Source of the DNA: Verrucomicrobiota bacterium
GTDB taxonomy: Bacteria > Verrucomicrobiota > Verrucomicrobiia > Limisphaerales > UBA1100
Reading direction: 5' to 3'
Length of the DNA stretch: 14,722 nucleotides
NCBI GenBank assembly: GCA_028872685.1
Contig: JAPKEI010000023.1
Location: forward strand, 1 to 14,722
This document shows, one piece after another, positions 1-8,195 of the stretch (the first letter of the stretch is position 1; the number at the start of each line of letters is the position of its first letter). A program made the position numbers and the translations under genes. Below the pieces are notes generated by a model. The model made no database searches and had not been told where the DNA came from. It saw only the letters and a program-made list of their open reading frames with translations.

Positions 1-62
1 GCTTGCCAACTTTGTTCGTTGAAATCATTGCGGTTTTAAGATAGTCATCATTCAGTTTTGGC

Positions 63-986
63 ATGGATAAAACTTGGGAAATCATCAAGGAGGTGCTGAC
101 TTATCCGCTCATCAAGATGGGCGCCGGTAGTATTACGCTGCAAAGTTTGCTGATTCTTTGCGTGTTGTTTGTGCTGGTTCTGTTGCTGGAAAAAATCGTT
201 CGCGAGCGCGTCATCATGCGCATCTTCGAGAAGACTGATTTGCCAAAATCACTGGAGTACGGTCTTGCACGCATCATGGGGTACGTGTTTATCGTCATCG
301 GCTGGTACATGTCACTGCAGTTTGTGGGGGTCGACCTCAGCTCGCTGGCGCTCATCGCCGGCGGCATCAGCGTGGGCGTGGGCTTTGGCTTGCAGAACAT
401 TATCAATAATTTTGTCAGCGGCATCATTATTTTTGCTGAGCGCCCCATTGCCATTGGTGACCGTGTAGAGGTGAGTGGTATTGCCGGGCGCGTGGTGAAA
501 ATCAGCCTCCGTAGCACCACGGTGATAACCAATGACAACATCACGATGATCGTGCCTAACGCGGATTTCATTTCGCAGACGGTCACCAATTGGAGTCACG
601 GCGATCCGAAGGTGCGCATTCGGGTGCCGGTGGGCGTGGCGTACGGGTCAGACATCGAGCTGCTGGAAAAACTTCTTTTGGAAATCGCCGATGAAAATCC
701 CAAGTCGCTGAAGGATCCCGAGCCCTCGGTGCTCTTCGACAGTTTCGGCGACAACTCGCTCAACTTCGAGCTGGCGCTATGGACGGCATCGATGACCACG
801 CGCCCGAGGCGGTTCATCAGCACGATCAATTTCGCCATCGAGAAAAAACTACGCGAACACGATATTGAGATTCCTTTTCCGCAGCGCGACCTTCATATCC
901 GCAGCGGTGCGGTGGAAATAAAAAAGCCGGTGGAAGCGGAGCCTCCCGCGGGCAAGGTTGATCGTCCAGGGGAAGATTCCCGCTAG
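63..986 (+). CDS. MscS-family small-conductance mechanosensitive channel
   Basis: This 307-residue protein is a membrane channel that opens under membrane tension and releases solutes during hypo-osmotic shock. Three hydrophobic segments are visible at about residues 27-43, 69-88 and 92-125. The third has the glycine/alanine-rich pore helix typical of MscS (GVGFGLQNIINNF at 106-117), followed by the family hallmark AERPIAIGD at 125-133. The soluble beta domain (about 133-180, with GRVVKISLRST and IVPNADF) and the C-terminal alpha/beta vestibule (to about 285) follow. The length is normal for a compact MscS, and the last 25 residues are a charged, proline-rich tail. The ATG at 63 is the first in frame that leaves the N-terminal helix complete, and there is no Shine-Dalgarno sequence before it. 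The gene converges on the PDZ gene with a 20-bp gap. Family is certain; ion selectivity and any specific regulation cannot be read. Confidence 0.93.
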   Translation: MDKTWEIIKEVLTYPLIKMGAGSITLQSLLILCVLFVLVLLLEKIVRERVIMRIFEKTDLPKSLEYGLARIMGYVFIVIGWYMSLQFVGVDLSSLALIAGGISVGVGFGLQNIINNFVSGIIIFAERPIAIGDRVEVSGIAGRVVKISLRSTTVITNDNITMIVPNADFISQTVTNWSHGDPKVRIRVPVGVAYGSDIELLEKLLLEIADENPKSLKDPEPSVLFDSFGDNSLNFELALWTASMTTRPRRFISTINFAIEKKLREHDIEIPFPQRDLHIRSGAVEIKKPVEAEPPAGKVDRPGEDSR

Positions 987-1006
987 ATAGATCGGGATTG
1001 GTTCGA

Positions 1007-2089
1007 TTACGCGTCCGAGCGCTCTTTCTTTGGCGCCTTCTTCGGCTGACGCTTGAAGGGCTCGATGTTGAAATCAAACTTGTGGTCGAATTTGAAATTG
1101 CCGCCCTTCAAGTTTAGCCCGTTGAGCTGGATGCCTCCCTTGCCGGCGCCCATGCCTTCCAGCTGCTCGAGCTTCTTGATGAGATTGCGATCCAGCGAGT
1201 CGCGCTGTTCCTCTGTGTCCACCGGTCCGGTAAATGATTCCGCACCATCGGGATCCTTCGCGGTAAATGTCTTTTTGCCATTCTTCGTGTTGAGCGTGTA
1301 TGAGCCGGTGTTGTCACTGACCGAGACGCTGGTCACCACTTGTCTACGGATATTTAGGTTCGGGTCCTCGTTATTCTCGTTGTTTCCGCCCGGTAGATTA
1401 AAGTGAAACTTGAACTCTTTGCCGCCATTCCCTTTAGGGGCACCTTGGCCAAAGTTGAGCCCCTGTCCTTCAAGCAGTTTTTTCAAATCCTCCGGGTTAA
1501 TGCCTGGAATGTTTTTTAACTGCTCATTCAGTTGATCAAGATTTTGCGGGTTCAGTTTGAACATTTGCATTTGCCCATGGCCGAGCCCATTGGGCAGGTT
1601 AAACTGTTGCCATTGACCTTCCGGCCCGTTGGGTAGGTTGAAGGGCAACAACTTGCCATTTTGAAATCGCAAGGCCTGTGGCGTGCGCGCCACACTCGGT
1701 CCTTTGGTAAGTTTGGCCTTAGCTTTGTGTTCTTTGCCTTTGCGAATATAAGTTAGCTTTACTTCGTCGCCGGGTTTCTTAGTGCGGATGAGGGTCTGTA
1801 ATTGCTGACTATTGATAATGAGCTGTTCATCGAGCTGGGTGATGATGTCATTTGCCTTGAGTCCGGCCTTTTCCGCCGCGCTTCCTTTGGTCACGTGTTC
1901 CACGGATACGCCAATGCCTTCGGGCAGGCCGAGCTGCGCGCGGGTGAGGGGTGGAATTTCGCCCATTGCTACTCCAAGGTAGGTGCCGGAGGCTTCTTTG
2001 GCGGAGGGCTCCGGAATCTTATCTTTGTCAGCTGCCAAGGCGGGCAACGTGATGGCTGCAGCGATTATTGGGATAAGTAGTCTTTTCAT
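1007..2089 (-). CDS. Exported PDZ-domain protein with shared C-terminal module
   Basis: This 360-residue protein has a signal peptide at residues 1-19 (cleavage after LPALA) and one PDZ domain at about 37-128, including GVSVEHVTKGSAAEKAGLKANDII. PDZ domains bind peptide termini or hydrophobic segments. No trypsin-like protease domain is present, so it is not a DegP/HtrA enzyme. Residues 140-245 are low complexity, rich in Asn, Gly, Leu and Gln, with recurring FNLPNG/FNLPGG units. Residues 254-311 form a compact module with S-D-x-x-G-x-Y, GPVDT and QR that also occurs in the upstream Spy-like protein. The tail is Lys/Arg-rich. It lies 38 bp downstream of that gene on the same strand and is probably co-transcribed. 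It probably acts as a periplasmic scaffold or binding protein; no enzymatic role is evident. Confidence 0.85.
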   Translation of the reverse strand: MKRLLIPIIAAAITLPALAADKDKIPEPSAKEASGTYLGVAMGEIPPLTRAQLGLPEGIGVSVEHVTKGSAAEKAGLKANDIITQLDEQLIINSQQLQTLIRTKKPGDEVKLTYIRKGKEHKAKAKLTKGPSVARTPQALRFQNGKLLPFNLPNGPEGQWQQFNLPNGLGHGQMQMFKLNPQNLDQLNEQLKNIPGINPEDLKKLLEGQGLNFGQGAPKGNGGKEFKFHFNLPGGNNENNEDPNLNIRRQVVTSVSVSDNTGSYTLNTKNGKKTFTAKDPDGAESFTGPVDTEEQRDSLDRNLIKKLEQLEGMGAGKGGIQLNGLNLKGGNFKFDHKFDFNIEPFKRQPKKAPKKERSDA

Positions 2090-2127
2090 TTTGATTTTCA
2101 GTTTAGGTTAAAGTCAGTGTACGTCAA

Positions 2128-3078
2128 TCACCGACCTCTAGGAGGACGGCGGTCTTGCTGAGATTGCATCTCCTTGTACTTCCCCCTCTGCTCGTCAGTC
2201 AGAAGCCCTTCCATCCGCTTTTGATACGTTTCATCCAGTTCTTTCATCATCTCGGAGTACTCAAGCTGTTCCTCGCTTTGCTTTAGCCTAATAGCAGCAA
2301 TTTTCTTTTGCTGTTCTTCAGTCAAGTTGAGTTCCTTGAACGGGGCAAGCCCGTTAAAACCGCCGGGTCGTTGGCGGGCGAATGGATCAAATGCTTGCCC
2401 CTCGACCTTTTGCCTTTGCCAGCGTGGTAAAGCATTCAGACGTACATTAAAGGCTGCTTGCCCCTTGTTCTCCCGTATTTCTTCCCAGCGCGCGCGAAAG
2501 GCTGCCGCGCGATTGACCAGTTGAGCTTCAAGTGGTTTCAGTTTATTTAGTAAATCAGCATTTTTTACTTTTTTGCGTTGATCGGCTGTATCCACAGGAC
2601 CGTCAAATATTACGGCTCCATCAGCTTCGACTTTGAAGTGTTTTGCCCCATCCTTAATTTTAAGCAGATAACGACCATCCTTATCGCTTAGGGCTACAGA
2701 GCCATTGCGAAATTGTTCCTTGCGTTGTTCGGCTTGACCCCGATTCTTCAGCTTTTCTTCCATCCGGGCCTTGGCTTCCTCACGCGCTTTATCGGCACGG
2801 TCCCTTGCTTCCCCAAACGCTCTGCCAGCTTGTCGATTACGAAATTGTCCTCTTCGTTGGTCAGCCTTTAATTGTTTTTCGTATTCATTAAGTATCTTCC
2901 CAGCCAATTCTTTTGAGATTAATCCTGACTTGAGGGCGACCCCGATTTCCTTTTCCTTTGTGGCATATTTCTCCGTTAATGGATCTTTGACTTCCTTTTT
3001 GTCATCGGCCATCACAACAGAAATGCTGCCGATCAGTAGCAATACTGCGGTAACGGCTCCCATTGTGTGTATTTTCAT
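2128..3078 (-). CDS. Exported Spy/CpxP-like LTxxQ protein with shared module
   Basis: This 316-residue protein starts at the ATG at 3078. The frame stays open up to 3186, but only the 3078 start puts the hydrophobic signal sequence (residues 1-24, ending SVVMA) at the N terminus. Residues 40-125 are strongly charged and helical, probably coiled coil. Residues 127-184 form the module shared with the neighbouring PDZ protein (SDKDGRY, FDGPVDT, DQR). The C terminus (about 245-310) is a charged helical segment with two LTxxQ motifs, LTEEQ at 252-256 and LTDEQ at 293-297, as in periplasmic Spy/CpxP chaperone-like proteins. That family senses or buffers misfolded envelope proteins, often in metal or envelope stress. 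The gene leads a minus-strand pair with the PDZ gene and is divergent from the lactonase. LTxxQ membership is well supported; the exact function is not. Confidence 0.82.
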   Translation of the reverse strand: MKIHTMGAVTAVLLLIGSISVVMADDKKEVKDPLTEKYATKEKEIGVALKSGLISKELAGKILNEYEKQLKADQRRGQFRNRQAGRAFGEARDRADKAREEAKARMEEKLKNRGQAEQRKEQFRNGSVALSDKDGRYLLKIKDGAKHFKVEADGAVIFDGPVDTADQRKKVKNADLLNKLKPLEAQLVNRAAAFRARWEEIRENKGQAAFNVRLNALPRWQRQKVEGQAFDPFARQRPGGFNGLAPFKELNLTEEQQKKIAAIRLKQSEEQLEYSEMMKELDETYQKRMEGLLTDEQRGKYKEMQSQQDRRPPRGR

Positions 3079-3153
3079 CGGGGCGAGTTTATGTGGGTTT
3101 TGTTGCTTAATGCAATAGGAAATCGATAGGGAGTAAAGTTTTTGTTTTAAAAA

Positions 3154-3183
3154 TTGCAGAACCTTTGTGCCTCGTCCCATAAT
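3154..3183 (+). promoter_or_regulatory. Possible sigma70-type promoter for the lactonase gene
   Basis: TTGCAG at 3154-3159 and CATAAT at 3178-3183 are separated by 18 bp. The -10 matches the consensus at five of six positions, the -35 only at three. If used, transcription would start within a few bases of the ATG at 3189 and the message would be almost leaderless, which would fit the lack of a ribosome binding site. The match is weak enough to occur by chance in an AT-rich spacer. Confidence 0.2.
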
Positions 3184-3188
3184 CATTC

Positions 3189-4322
3189 ATGCGCACGTTT
3201 TTAATGACTCTAGTTTGTATTGTTGCTTTAAACCTTCAGGCGGCTCCAAAGCAGTTGTTGGTTTATATTGGCACCTACACCAAAACCGAGGAGCAGGGGA
3301 TCCATTGGCTTAAATTGGAAATGGCAACGGGCAAACTTACGGCGGTGGGCAAATTGGCCGGGCAAGAGAACCCTTCATTCCTCGCCATCCATCCCAATAA
3401 AAAATTTCTCTATGCGGTTAATGAGATTGGCAATTACAAGGGCGAGAAGGCCGGAGGAGTGAGTGCGTATTCAATTGATCCAAAGACCGGTGCCTTGACG
3501 TTCCTCAACCAGCAATCCTCCAAGGGTGGGGCACCATGTCATCTGGTGGTGGATGCCACCGGCCGAAACGTCCTCGTGGCCAACTATACCGGCGGCAGTG
3601 TGGCAAGTTTGCCGATCTCACGAAAAGGGCGTTTACGTAAAGCTTCCTCGTTTGTCCAGCATAAAGGTTCGAGTGTATTGAAACCCAGGCAAGCTGCTCC
3701 ACATGGTCATTCCATTAACGTATCACCGGGCAACAAGTTTGCCGTGGCGGCTGATCTCGGTCTAGACAAGGTTCTAGTTTACGGTTTTAACGCGAAAGGC
3801 GGCAAGTTGACCCCAGTAGGTTTCACCAAGGTAGCTCCCGGTGCTGGTCCCCGGCATTTTGCGTTTCATCCAAATGGCAAATTTGCTTACGTGATTAATG
3901 AGATCACGCTTACTGTTACTGCTTTTGGATGGGATGAAGCGAAGGGTAAACTAAGCGAGTTGCAAACCATTACGACGTTACCAGTGGAACGAGGGAAGGG
4001 GATGAGCACGGCGGAAGTACAGGTGCACCCGAGCGGGAAGTTTTTGTACGGCTCCAACCGCGGGCATAACACGATTGCGGTATTCAGCATCGATGGAAAG
4101 ACCGGCAAGCTAAAGGCGATTCAACATCAGTCCACGCTGGGTAAAACACCCCGTAATTTCGGCATCGATCCCACAGGGAAATTTCTAATTGCCGCCAATC
4201 AATCCAGCGGTGATGTTTTCACTTTTCACATCAACCAGGACACCGGCGAGCTGAAGCCCACCAGCCATTCAGTCAAAGTGCCCATGCCCGTTTGTGTTAA
4301 GTTTTTGGATTTGAGTGAATGA
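3189..4322 (+). CDS. Exported lactonase, seven-bladed beta-propeller (6-phosphogluconolactonase type)
   Basis: This 377-residue protein belongs to the YbhE/Pgl-type lactonase family, which hydrolyses sugar lactones such as 6-phosphogluconolactone. A signal peptide covers about residues 1-19 (ending LNLQA), so it is probably exported. That argues against the cytosolic pentose phosphate role and for a lactone made outside the cytoplasm. Blade repeats recur along the protein: LVYIGTYTK near the start, then FLAIHPNKKFLYAVNE, CHLVVDATGRNVLVANYTGG, HGHSINVSPGNKFAVAADL, PRHFAFHPNGKFAYVINE, VQVHPSGKFLYGSNRG and FGIDPTGKFLIAANQ. The length fits the family. It is divergent from the Spy-like gene and converges on the PAS-AraC gene, with stop codons 3 bp apart, so it is a single-gene unit. 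The true substrate is unknown. Confidence 0.88.
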   Translation: MRTFLMTLVCIVALNLQAAPKQLLVYIGTYTKTEEQGIHWLKLEMATGKLTAVGKLAGQENPSFLAIHPNKKFLYAVNEIGNYKGEKAGGVSAYSIDPKTGALTFLNQQSSKGGAPCHLVVDATGRNVLVANYTGGSVASLPISRKGRLRKASSFVQHKGSSVLKPRQAAPHGHSINVSPGNKFAVAADLGLDKVLVYGFNAKGGKLTPVGFTKVAPGAGPRHFAFHPNGKFAYVINEITLTVTAFGWDEAKGKLSELQTITTLPVERGKGMSTAEVQVHPSGKFLYGSNRGHNTIAVFSIDGKTGKLKAIQHQSTLGKTPRNFGIDPTGKFLIAANQSSGDVFTFHINQDTGELKPTSHSVKVPMPVCVKFLDLSE

Positions 4323-4325
4323 GGA

Positions 4326-5078
4326 TTAGAGGAACTGCTTGCGGTACTGTAGCGGGGTGAGGCCCATGGCTTTCTTGAACTGCACGGTGAAGGAGCTTTG
4401 GTCGTAGAAGCCGAGGTCGATCGCGATGCTGCCAATTTTCAGGTTGGGTTGCATCAACAAATCGCACGATTCATGTATGCGCAGCTTGATGAGGTACTGC
4501 TGCGGGGTGAGGTTAAAGTGATTCTTAAAACGTCGCTCAAATTGCCGCAACGAGATCCCGCCCATTTCGGCTAATTGAGGGATGGACAACTTTTTGCGAA
4601 ATTGAGCATGCAGATGGTTCATCACGCGGGCCATGCTTTGCTGGCCGGAGAATAATTCGTGGCTTTGATGATAGTCCTGAATGATGCCCATCACGCCCAG
4701 AACCTGATTGGCCTTGGAGAGGATGGGATATTTTGACGTGATAAACCATGAGGGGATGCCCTGGCGGTTTAGAAAAATCTCCACAATCTTGGTGACCGGC
4801 TTGCGACGTTCCATGATCTGCAGGTCATCGCGACGGAATTTTTCCGCCAACCGGCGTGGCAACAAATCAAAGTCCGTATGGCCGATCAACTCCGTTTCGG
4901 TTCTAAATTCATACAACTCAACCAGATACTGATTGGCCGCTAAGAGCACCCCTTCGCGATCCTTGGCAAAAAAGGAGACATGCTCAATGCAGTCGAAAAG
5001 ATGATAGATAGGGGTGGTTGAACTGAGCGCGCTTAACAAAGCGCGACGCCTTTTTTGAAGTTCTTTTGTGCTTTTCAT
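4326..5078 (-). CDS. PAS-domain AraC-family transcriptional regulator
   Basis: This 250-residue regulator has an N-terminal PAS sensor domain (about residues 20-125) and a C-terminal AraC DNA-binding domain (about 150-250). The PAS part contains FFAKDREGVLLAANQYLVEL and GHTDFDLLP. The AraC part has two helix-turn-helix units, the first around LSIPQLAEMGGISLRQFERRF and the second around IGSIAIDLGFYDQSSFTVQF, ending GLTPLQYRKQF as is standard. The frame is open up to 5219, but I choose the ATG at 5078 because everything before it lacks domain character and would run across the divergent promoter region into the neighbouring gene. It is transcribed away from PSD1 over a 125-bp spacer, which suggests that it controls PSD1-DUF1501 and perhaps itself. 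The PAS ligand (small molecule, haem or flavin) cannot be told. Domains are certain; the regulon is inferred. Confidence 0.9.
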   Translation of the reverse strand: MKSTKELQKRRRALLSALSSTTPIYHLFDCIEHVSFFAKDREGVLLAANQYLVELYEFRTETELIGHTDFDLLPRRLAEKFRRDDLQIMERRKPVTKIVEIFLNRQGIPSWFITSKYPILSKANQVLGVMGIIQDYHQSHELFSGQQSMARVMNHLHAQFRKKLSIPQLAEMGGISLRQFERRFKNHFNLTPQQYLIKLRIHESCDLLMQPNLKIGSIAIDLGFYDQSSFTVQFKKAMGLTPLQYRKQFL

Positions 5079-5106
5079 GTTTAAAATTGAGATGGAGACG
5101 ATTGCC

Positions 5107-5150
5107 CTTGCATGTCGTATTAATAATAAAAAATGCCGAAATAATGCAAG
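5107..5150. promoter_or_regulatory. Inverted repeat in the AraC/PSD1 divergent spacer, candidate operator
   Basis: CTTGCAT at 5107-5113 and ATGCAAG at 5144-5150 form a perfect 7-bp inverted repeat, with centres 37 bp apart. The 30 bp between them are AT-rich (TATTAATAATAAAAAAT) and could hold a -10 element. The position between two divergent genes suits a regulator site. The AraC protein next door is the obvious candidate, although AraC proteins more often use direct repeats. No binding evidence exists. Confidence 0.3.
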
Positions 5151-5203
5151 ACAGGTCTTCCCGAACAAGGTATGCTCGTGGCGTTCAGAGAATAACCAAT
5201 CCA

Positions 5204-8164
5204 ATGAAATACTGGTCACGATTGTTGATGAGCGTGCTGGCGATGCCTATGGTGTTGTCGGCACAAGAGTTGTCCGACGCGGCAAAGGTTGAGTTTTTTG
5301 ACCAGAAGGTTTACGCGATACTCAAGGATAATTGCTTTAAGTGCCACGGCGAGGAGAAGAAGCTTAAGGGGCAATTTCGCCTCACCAGCCGAGAGGGATT
5401 GCTTGCGGGTGGCGAAATTGGACCGGCCATCAATCTCAAGGAGCCTCAGAAGAGCTTGCTGCTTGATATGCTTTCCTATCGCGATGGCGATCACGAGATG
5501 CCGCCCAAAGCCAAGCTGCCGCAGGCGCAGATCGACATCCTCACGCAATGGGTCAAGCTGGGTGCGCCGTTTAATCCTAAGCTGGAAATCGCTGGCAACG
5601 ATGTACCGCACAAGCTGCCCAACACACAGATTAACGCCCGCACCAAAGCGTACTGGGCCTACCAGAAAATCCAACACCCACCAACGCCCAAGGTGGCCAA
5701 TGACGATTGGGGCCGCAGTGCCATCGATGCGTTTGTGTTCGATCGGTTGGCGCGCAATAAACTTACGCCCAACGGCCCTGCCGATAGGCGCCAACTCATT
5801 CGCCGTGCGTATTATGATCTTATTGGTCTGCCACCTTCACCCGAAGAGGTGGCGGCCTTTATGAAAGATAACTCGCCCAATGCATTTGGAAAAGTCATCG
5901 ACCGACTGCTCGCCATGCCGCAGTACGGCGAGAAGTGGGGCCGCCACTGGCTAGATCTCGTCCGCTTCGCTGAGACGAACGGCTACGAGCGCGACAGCAA
6001 AAAAGACCTCATTTGGAAGTATCGTGATTACGTGATCCGCGCTTTTAATGAGGACAAGCCGTATGACCGGTTCATCATGGAACAAATCGCTGGCGATGAA
6101 ATGCCGGACAAGACGGGCGACTCTATAACTGCCACCGGTTTTTATCGTCTCGGCATATGGGATGATGAGCCAGCAGATCGTCCTCTGGCGCGCTATGACT
6201 ATCTCGATGACATTTTGCGTACCGCCAGTGAGACATTCCTTGGCATGACTGTGGGTTGTGCGCGCTGCCATGATCACAAGATCGATCCCATCCCACAAAA
6301 AGACTATTACTCACTTCTGTCGTTCTTCAACGATATCTCTCCACATGGAAAAGGGAAAACGAATCACGTTCCGATCACCGATGCCAATACCAAGGCGCAG
6401 ATGGAAAAGAAACGGGCGGAACAGCAGAAGGTGATTACCGCGATTCAATCCAAGCTTGAGCCAATAGAGGAAGCTTTGATTGATGGCTATGCGGTGAAAA
6501 ATCCCACTATTCGGGATAAGGCGGATGGAAAAGAGAGGAATAAGCTGAAGAATCCTTATGCACTCCCTGATGCGGCCCGTGGTAAGGGCCAGATTTGGGA
6601 ATACACAACCACCAAGCCTGGCGACAATTGGTTTGAAATTGCCTACAACGACCGAGAATGGAAAAAGGATTGGTCTGGATTCGGCAGCAAGGGCACGCCG
6701 GGTGGTCACGTTCGTACCGAGTGGAAGACAAGTGATATCTGGTTGCGGAAGGATTTCCGTCTTGTGGAAATTCCTGGCAAGCTTGTCCTACGCATTCACC
6801 ATGATGAAGATGCTGAAGTCTACCTGAATGGAAAACAGATAAAAACCTTCACTGGTCATATTGGTCGTTATGTTGACGTGGATATCACCGAAGCCTCGCT
6901 TGATGTTTTGCAAACCGGCCGCAACACAATCGCCATTCACTGTCGTCAAACCGCTGGAGGCCAGTACATAGATGCAGGGTTGTTGGTTGACTACAATATT
7001 ACCCCGATTCCAATTCTGGCTCGATTACATGGTAAGGCTATTTTGGGTGATGCTAAGTTGGCTGAGTATAATCATTTACATCAGCAACTCACCACTCTGG
7101 AGCAACAGAAGTTTGCGGTGAAAGAAGAGTTTGCCATGGCTGTTGGCGAACGAGGTCGACAAAAGACCTGGGTGCTCAGGCGGGGGAACCCACAGCTTCA
7201 GGGTGAGGAAGTTGTTCCTGCATTCCCGCAGATTCTCAGTGCCTCTGAAGTGAAGATCCCTGAGGGTTATGATACTGGAAAGACTTCCGGTAAACGTCGT
7301 GTCTTGGCCGAGTGGATCGCAAGCAAGAACAACCCAATGACCGCCAAGGTGATGGCCAATCGTCTCTGGCAACATCATTTTGGCCGTGGCATTGTGCGCA
7401 GCTCGAATAATTTTGGCCACATTGGTGACCAACCTACGCATCCGGAGTTACTTAACTGGCTCGCCGCCGAGTTAATTGACGGCGGTTGGAAACTCAAGCG
7501 CATGCACAAGCTCATCATGATGAGCCGTACATATCAAATGGCTTCAAGCGGGAATCAAGCCGCGCTCGCTGCTGACCCGAACAACGATTTCTTTTGGCGG
7601 TTTGATATGCGCCGCCTCACCGCCGAGGAAATCCGTGACTCTATTCTCACCCTTACCGGCCAGTTGAATTTAAAAATGGCGGGTCCCAGTATTTACACTG
7701 AGATTCCCGCCGAGGTAGCTAAAACCGCCTCAAACCCCGCCACCGCATGGGGCCGCAGCTCCAAGGAAGACGCAGTTCGCCGCAGTGTTTATATTTTTGT
7801 CAAACGATCCTTAAACGAGCCCTTCCTCGCTTCGTTCGACTGGGCGGATACAGACAACACCTGTGACGTTCGTTTCGTCACCACCGTCCCTACGCAGACG
7901 CTCACGATGATGAATAGCAAATTTCTCAACGACTCTGCTGAGGTGTTGGCCGCGCGCTTGCAGGAAGAACAACCCAACGATACCTCAGCCCAAGTCACTC
8001 GCGCCATCACTCTCGCCACCAGCCGTCCTGCCACAAAAGAAGACGTGGCTGATGGGCTGAAGCTCATCGAACATTTTACTAAAAATGGCATCGATAAAAA
8101 TAAAGCCCTGCAGCGCTTCTGTTTGTTGGTGCTGAATTTAAACGAATTTGTCTATCTCGACTAA
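5204..8164 (+). CDS. PSD1 protein: cytochrome c-like, DUF1549 and DUF1553 domains with an inserted beta-sandwich domain
   Basis: This 986-residue protein starts at the ATG at 5204, which places a signal peptide at residues 1-20 (ending VLSA). The frame is open back to 5066, but that would overlap the divergent AraC start. A planctomycete-type cytochrome c domain comes first, with haem motif CFKCH at 44-48. DUF1549 (about 169-379) includes GYERDSKKDLIWKYRDYVI and a second haem motif, CARCH, at 352-356. About residues 461-597 form an extra domain with DIWLRKDFRL, HDEDAEVYLNGK and GRNTIAIHC, resembling galactose-binding-like jelly rolls. DUF1553 (about 696-964) includes ANRLWQHHFGRGIV and HPELLNWLA. 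The protein is probably periplasmic. PSD1 genes are abundant in Planctomycetota and Verrucomicrobiota, usually paired with DUF1501 as here (31-bp gap), but their reaction is not established. Redox activity is inferred from the CxxCH motifs. Confidence 0.92.
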   Translation: MKYWSRLLMSVLAMPMVLSAQELSDAAKVEFFDQKVYAILKDNCFKCHGEEKKLKGQFRLTSREGLLAGGEIGPAINLKEPQKSLLLDMLSYRDGDHEMPPKAKLPQAQIDILTQWVKLGAPFNPKLEIAGNDVPHKLPNTQINARTKAYWAYQKIQHPPTPKVANDDWGRSAIDAFVFDRLARNKLTPNGPADRRQLIRRAYYDLIGLPPSPEEVAAFMKDNSPNAFGKVIDRLLAMPQYGEKWGRHWLDLVRFAETNGYERDSKKDLIWKYRDYVIRAFNEDKPYDRFIMEQIAGDEMPDKTGDSITATGFYRLGIWDDEPADRPLARYDYLDDILRTASETFLGMTVGCARCHDHKIDPIPQKDYYSLLSFFNDISPHGKGKTNHVPITDANTKAQMEKKRAEQQKVITAIQSKLEPIEEALIDGYAVKNPTIRDKADGKERNKLKNPYALPDAARGKGQIWEYTTTKPGDNWFEIAYNDREWKKDWSGFGSKGTPGGHVRTEWKTSDIWLRKDFRLVEIPGKLVLRIHHDEDAEVYLNGKQIKTFTGHIGRYVDVDITEASLDVLQTGRNTIAIHCRQTAGGQYIDAGLLVDYNITPIPILARLHGKAILGDAKLAEYNHLHQQLTTLEQQKFAVKEEFAMAVGERGRQKTWVLRRGNPQLQGEEVVPAFPQILSASEVKIPEGYDTGKTSGKRRVLAEWIASKNNPMTAKVMANRLWQHHFGRGIVRSSNNFGHIGDQPTHPELLNWLAAELIDGGWKLKRMHKLIMMSRTYQMASSGNQAALAADPNNDFFWRFDMRRLTAEEIRDSILTLTGQLNLKMAGPSIYTEIPAEVAKTASNPATAWGRSSKEDAVRRSVYIFVKRSLNEPFLASFDWADTDNTCDVRFVTTVPTQTLTMMNSKFLNDSAEVLAARLQEEQPNDTSAQVTRAITLATSRPATKEDVADGLKLIEHFTKNGIDKNKALQRFCLLVLNLNEFVYLD

Positions 8165-8195
8165 TCCACTGAAACCTTTAAACTAAAACAAACTC

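Noticed and set aside
987..1006. Possible terminator between the MscS and PDZ genes
   Set aside because: Only a 4-bp ATCG/CGAT pairing and no T tract; not enough.
3079..3186. Upstream extension of the Spy-like frame (36 residues)
   Set aside because: It would place the signal peptide internally and fill the whole divergent spacer.
5066..5203. Upstream extension of the PSD1 frame (46 residues)
   Set aside because: It would overlap the divergent AraC start and bury the signal peptide; no domain character.
5079..5219. Upstream extension of the AraC frame (47 residues)
   Set aside because: It crosses the divergent promoter spacer and the PSD1 start; the PAS domain is complete from 5078.
5216..5794. 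Minus-strand open frame (192 codons) opposite the start of PSD1
   Set aside because: Composition is that of a mirror frame and the plus-strand gene is unambiguous.
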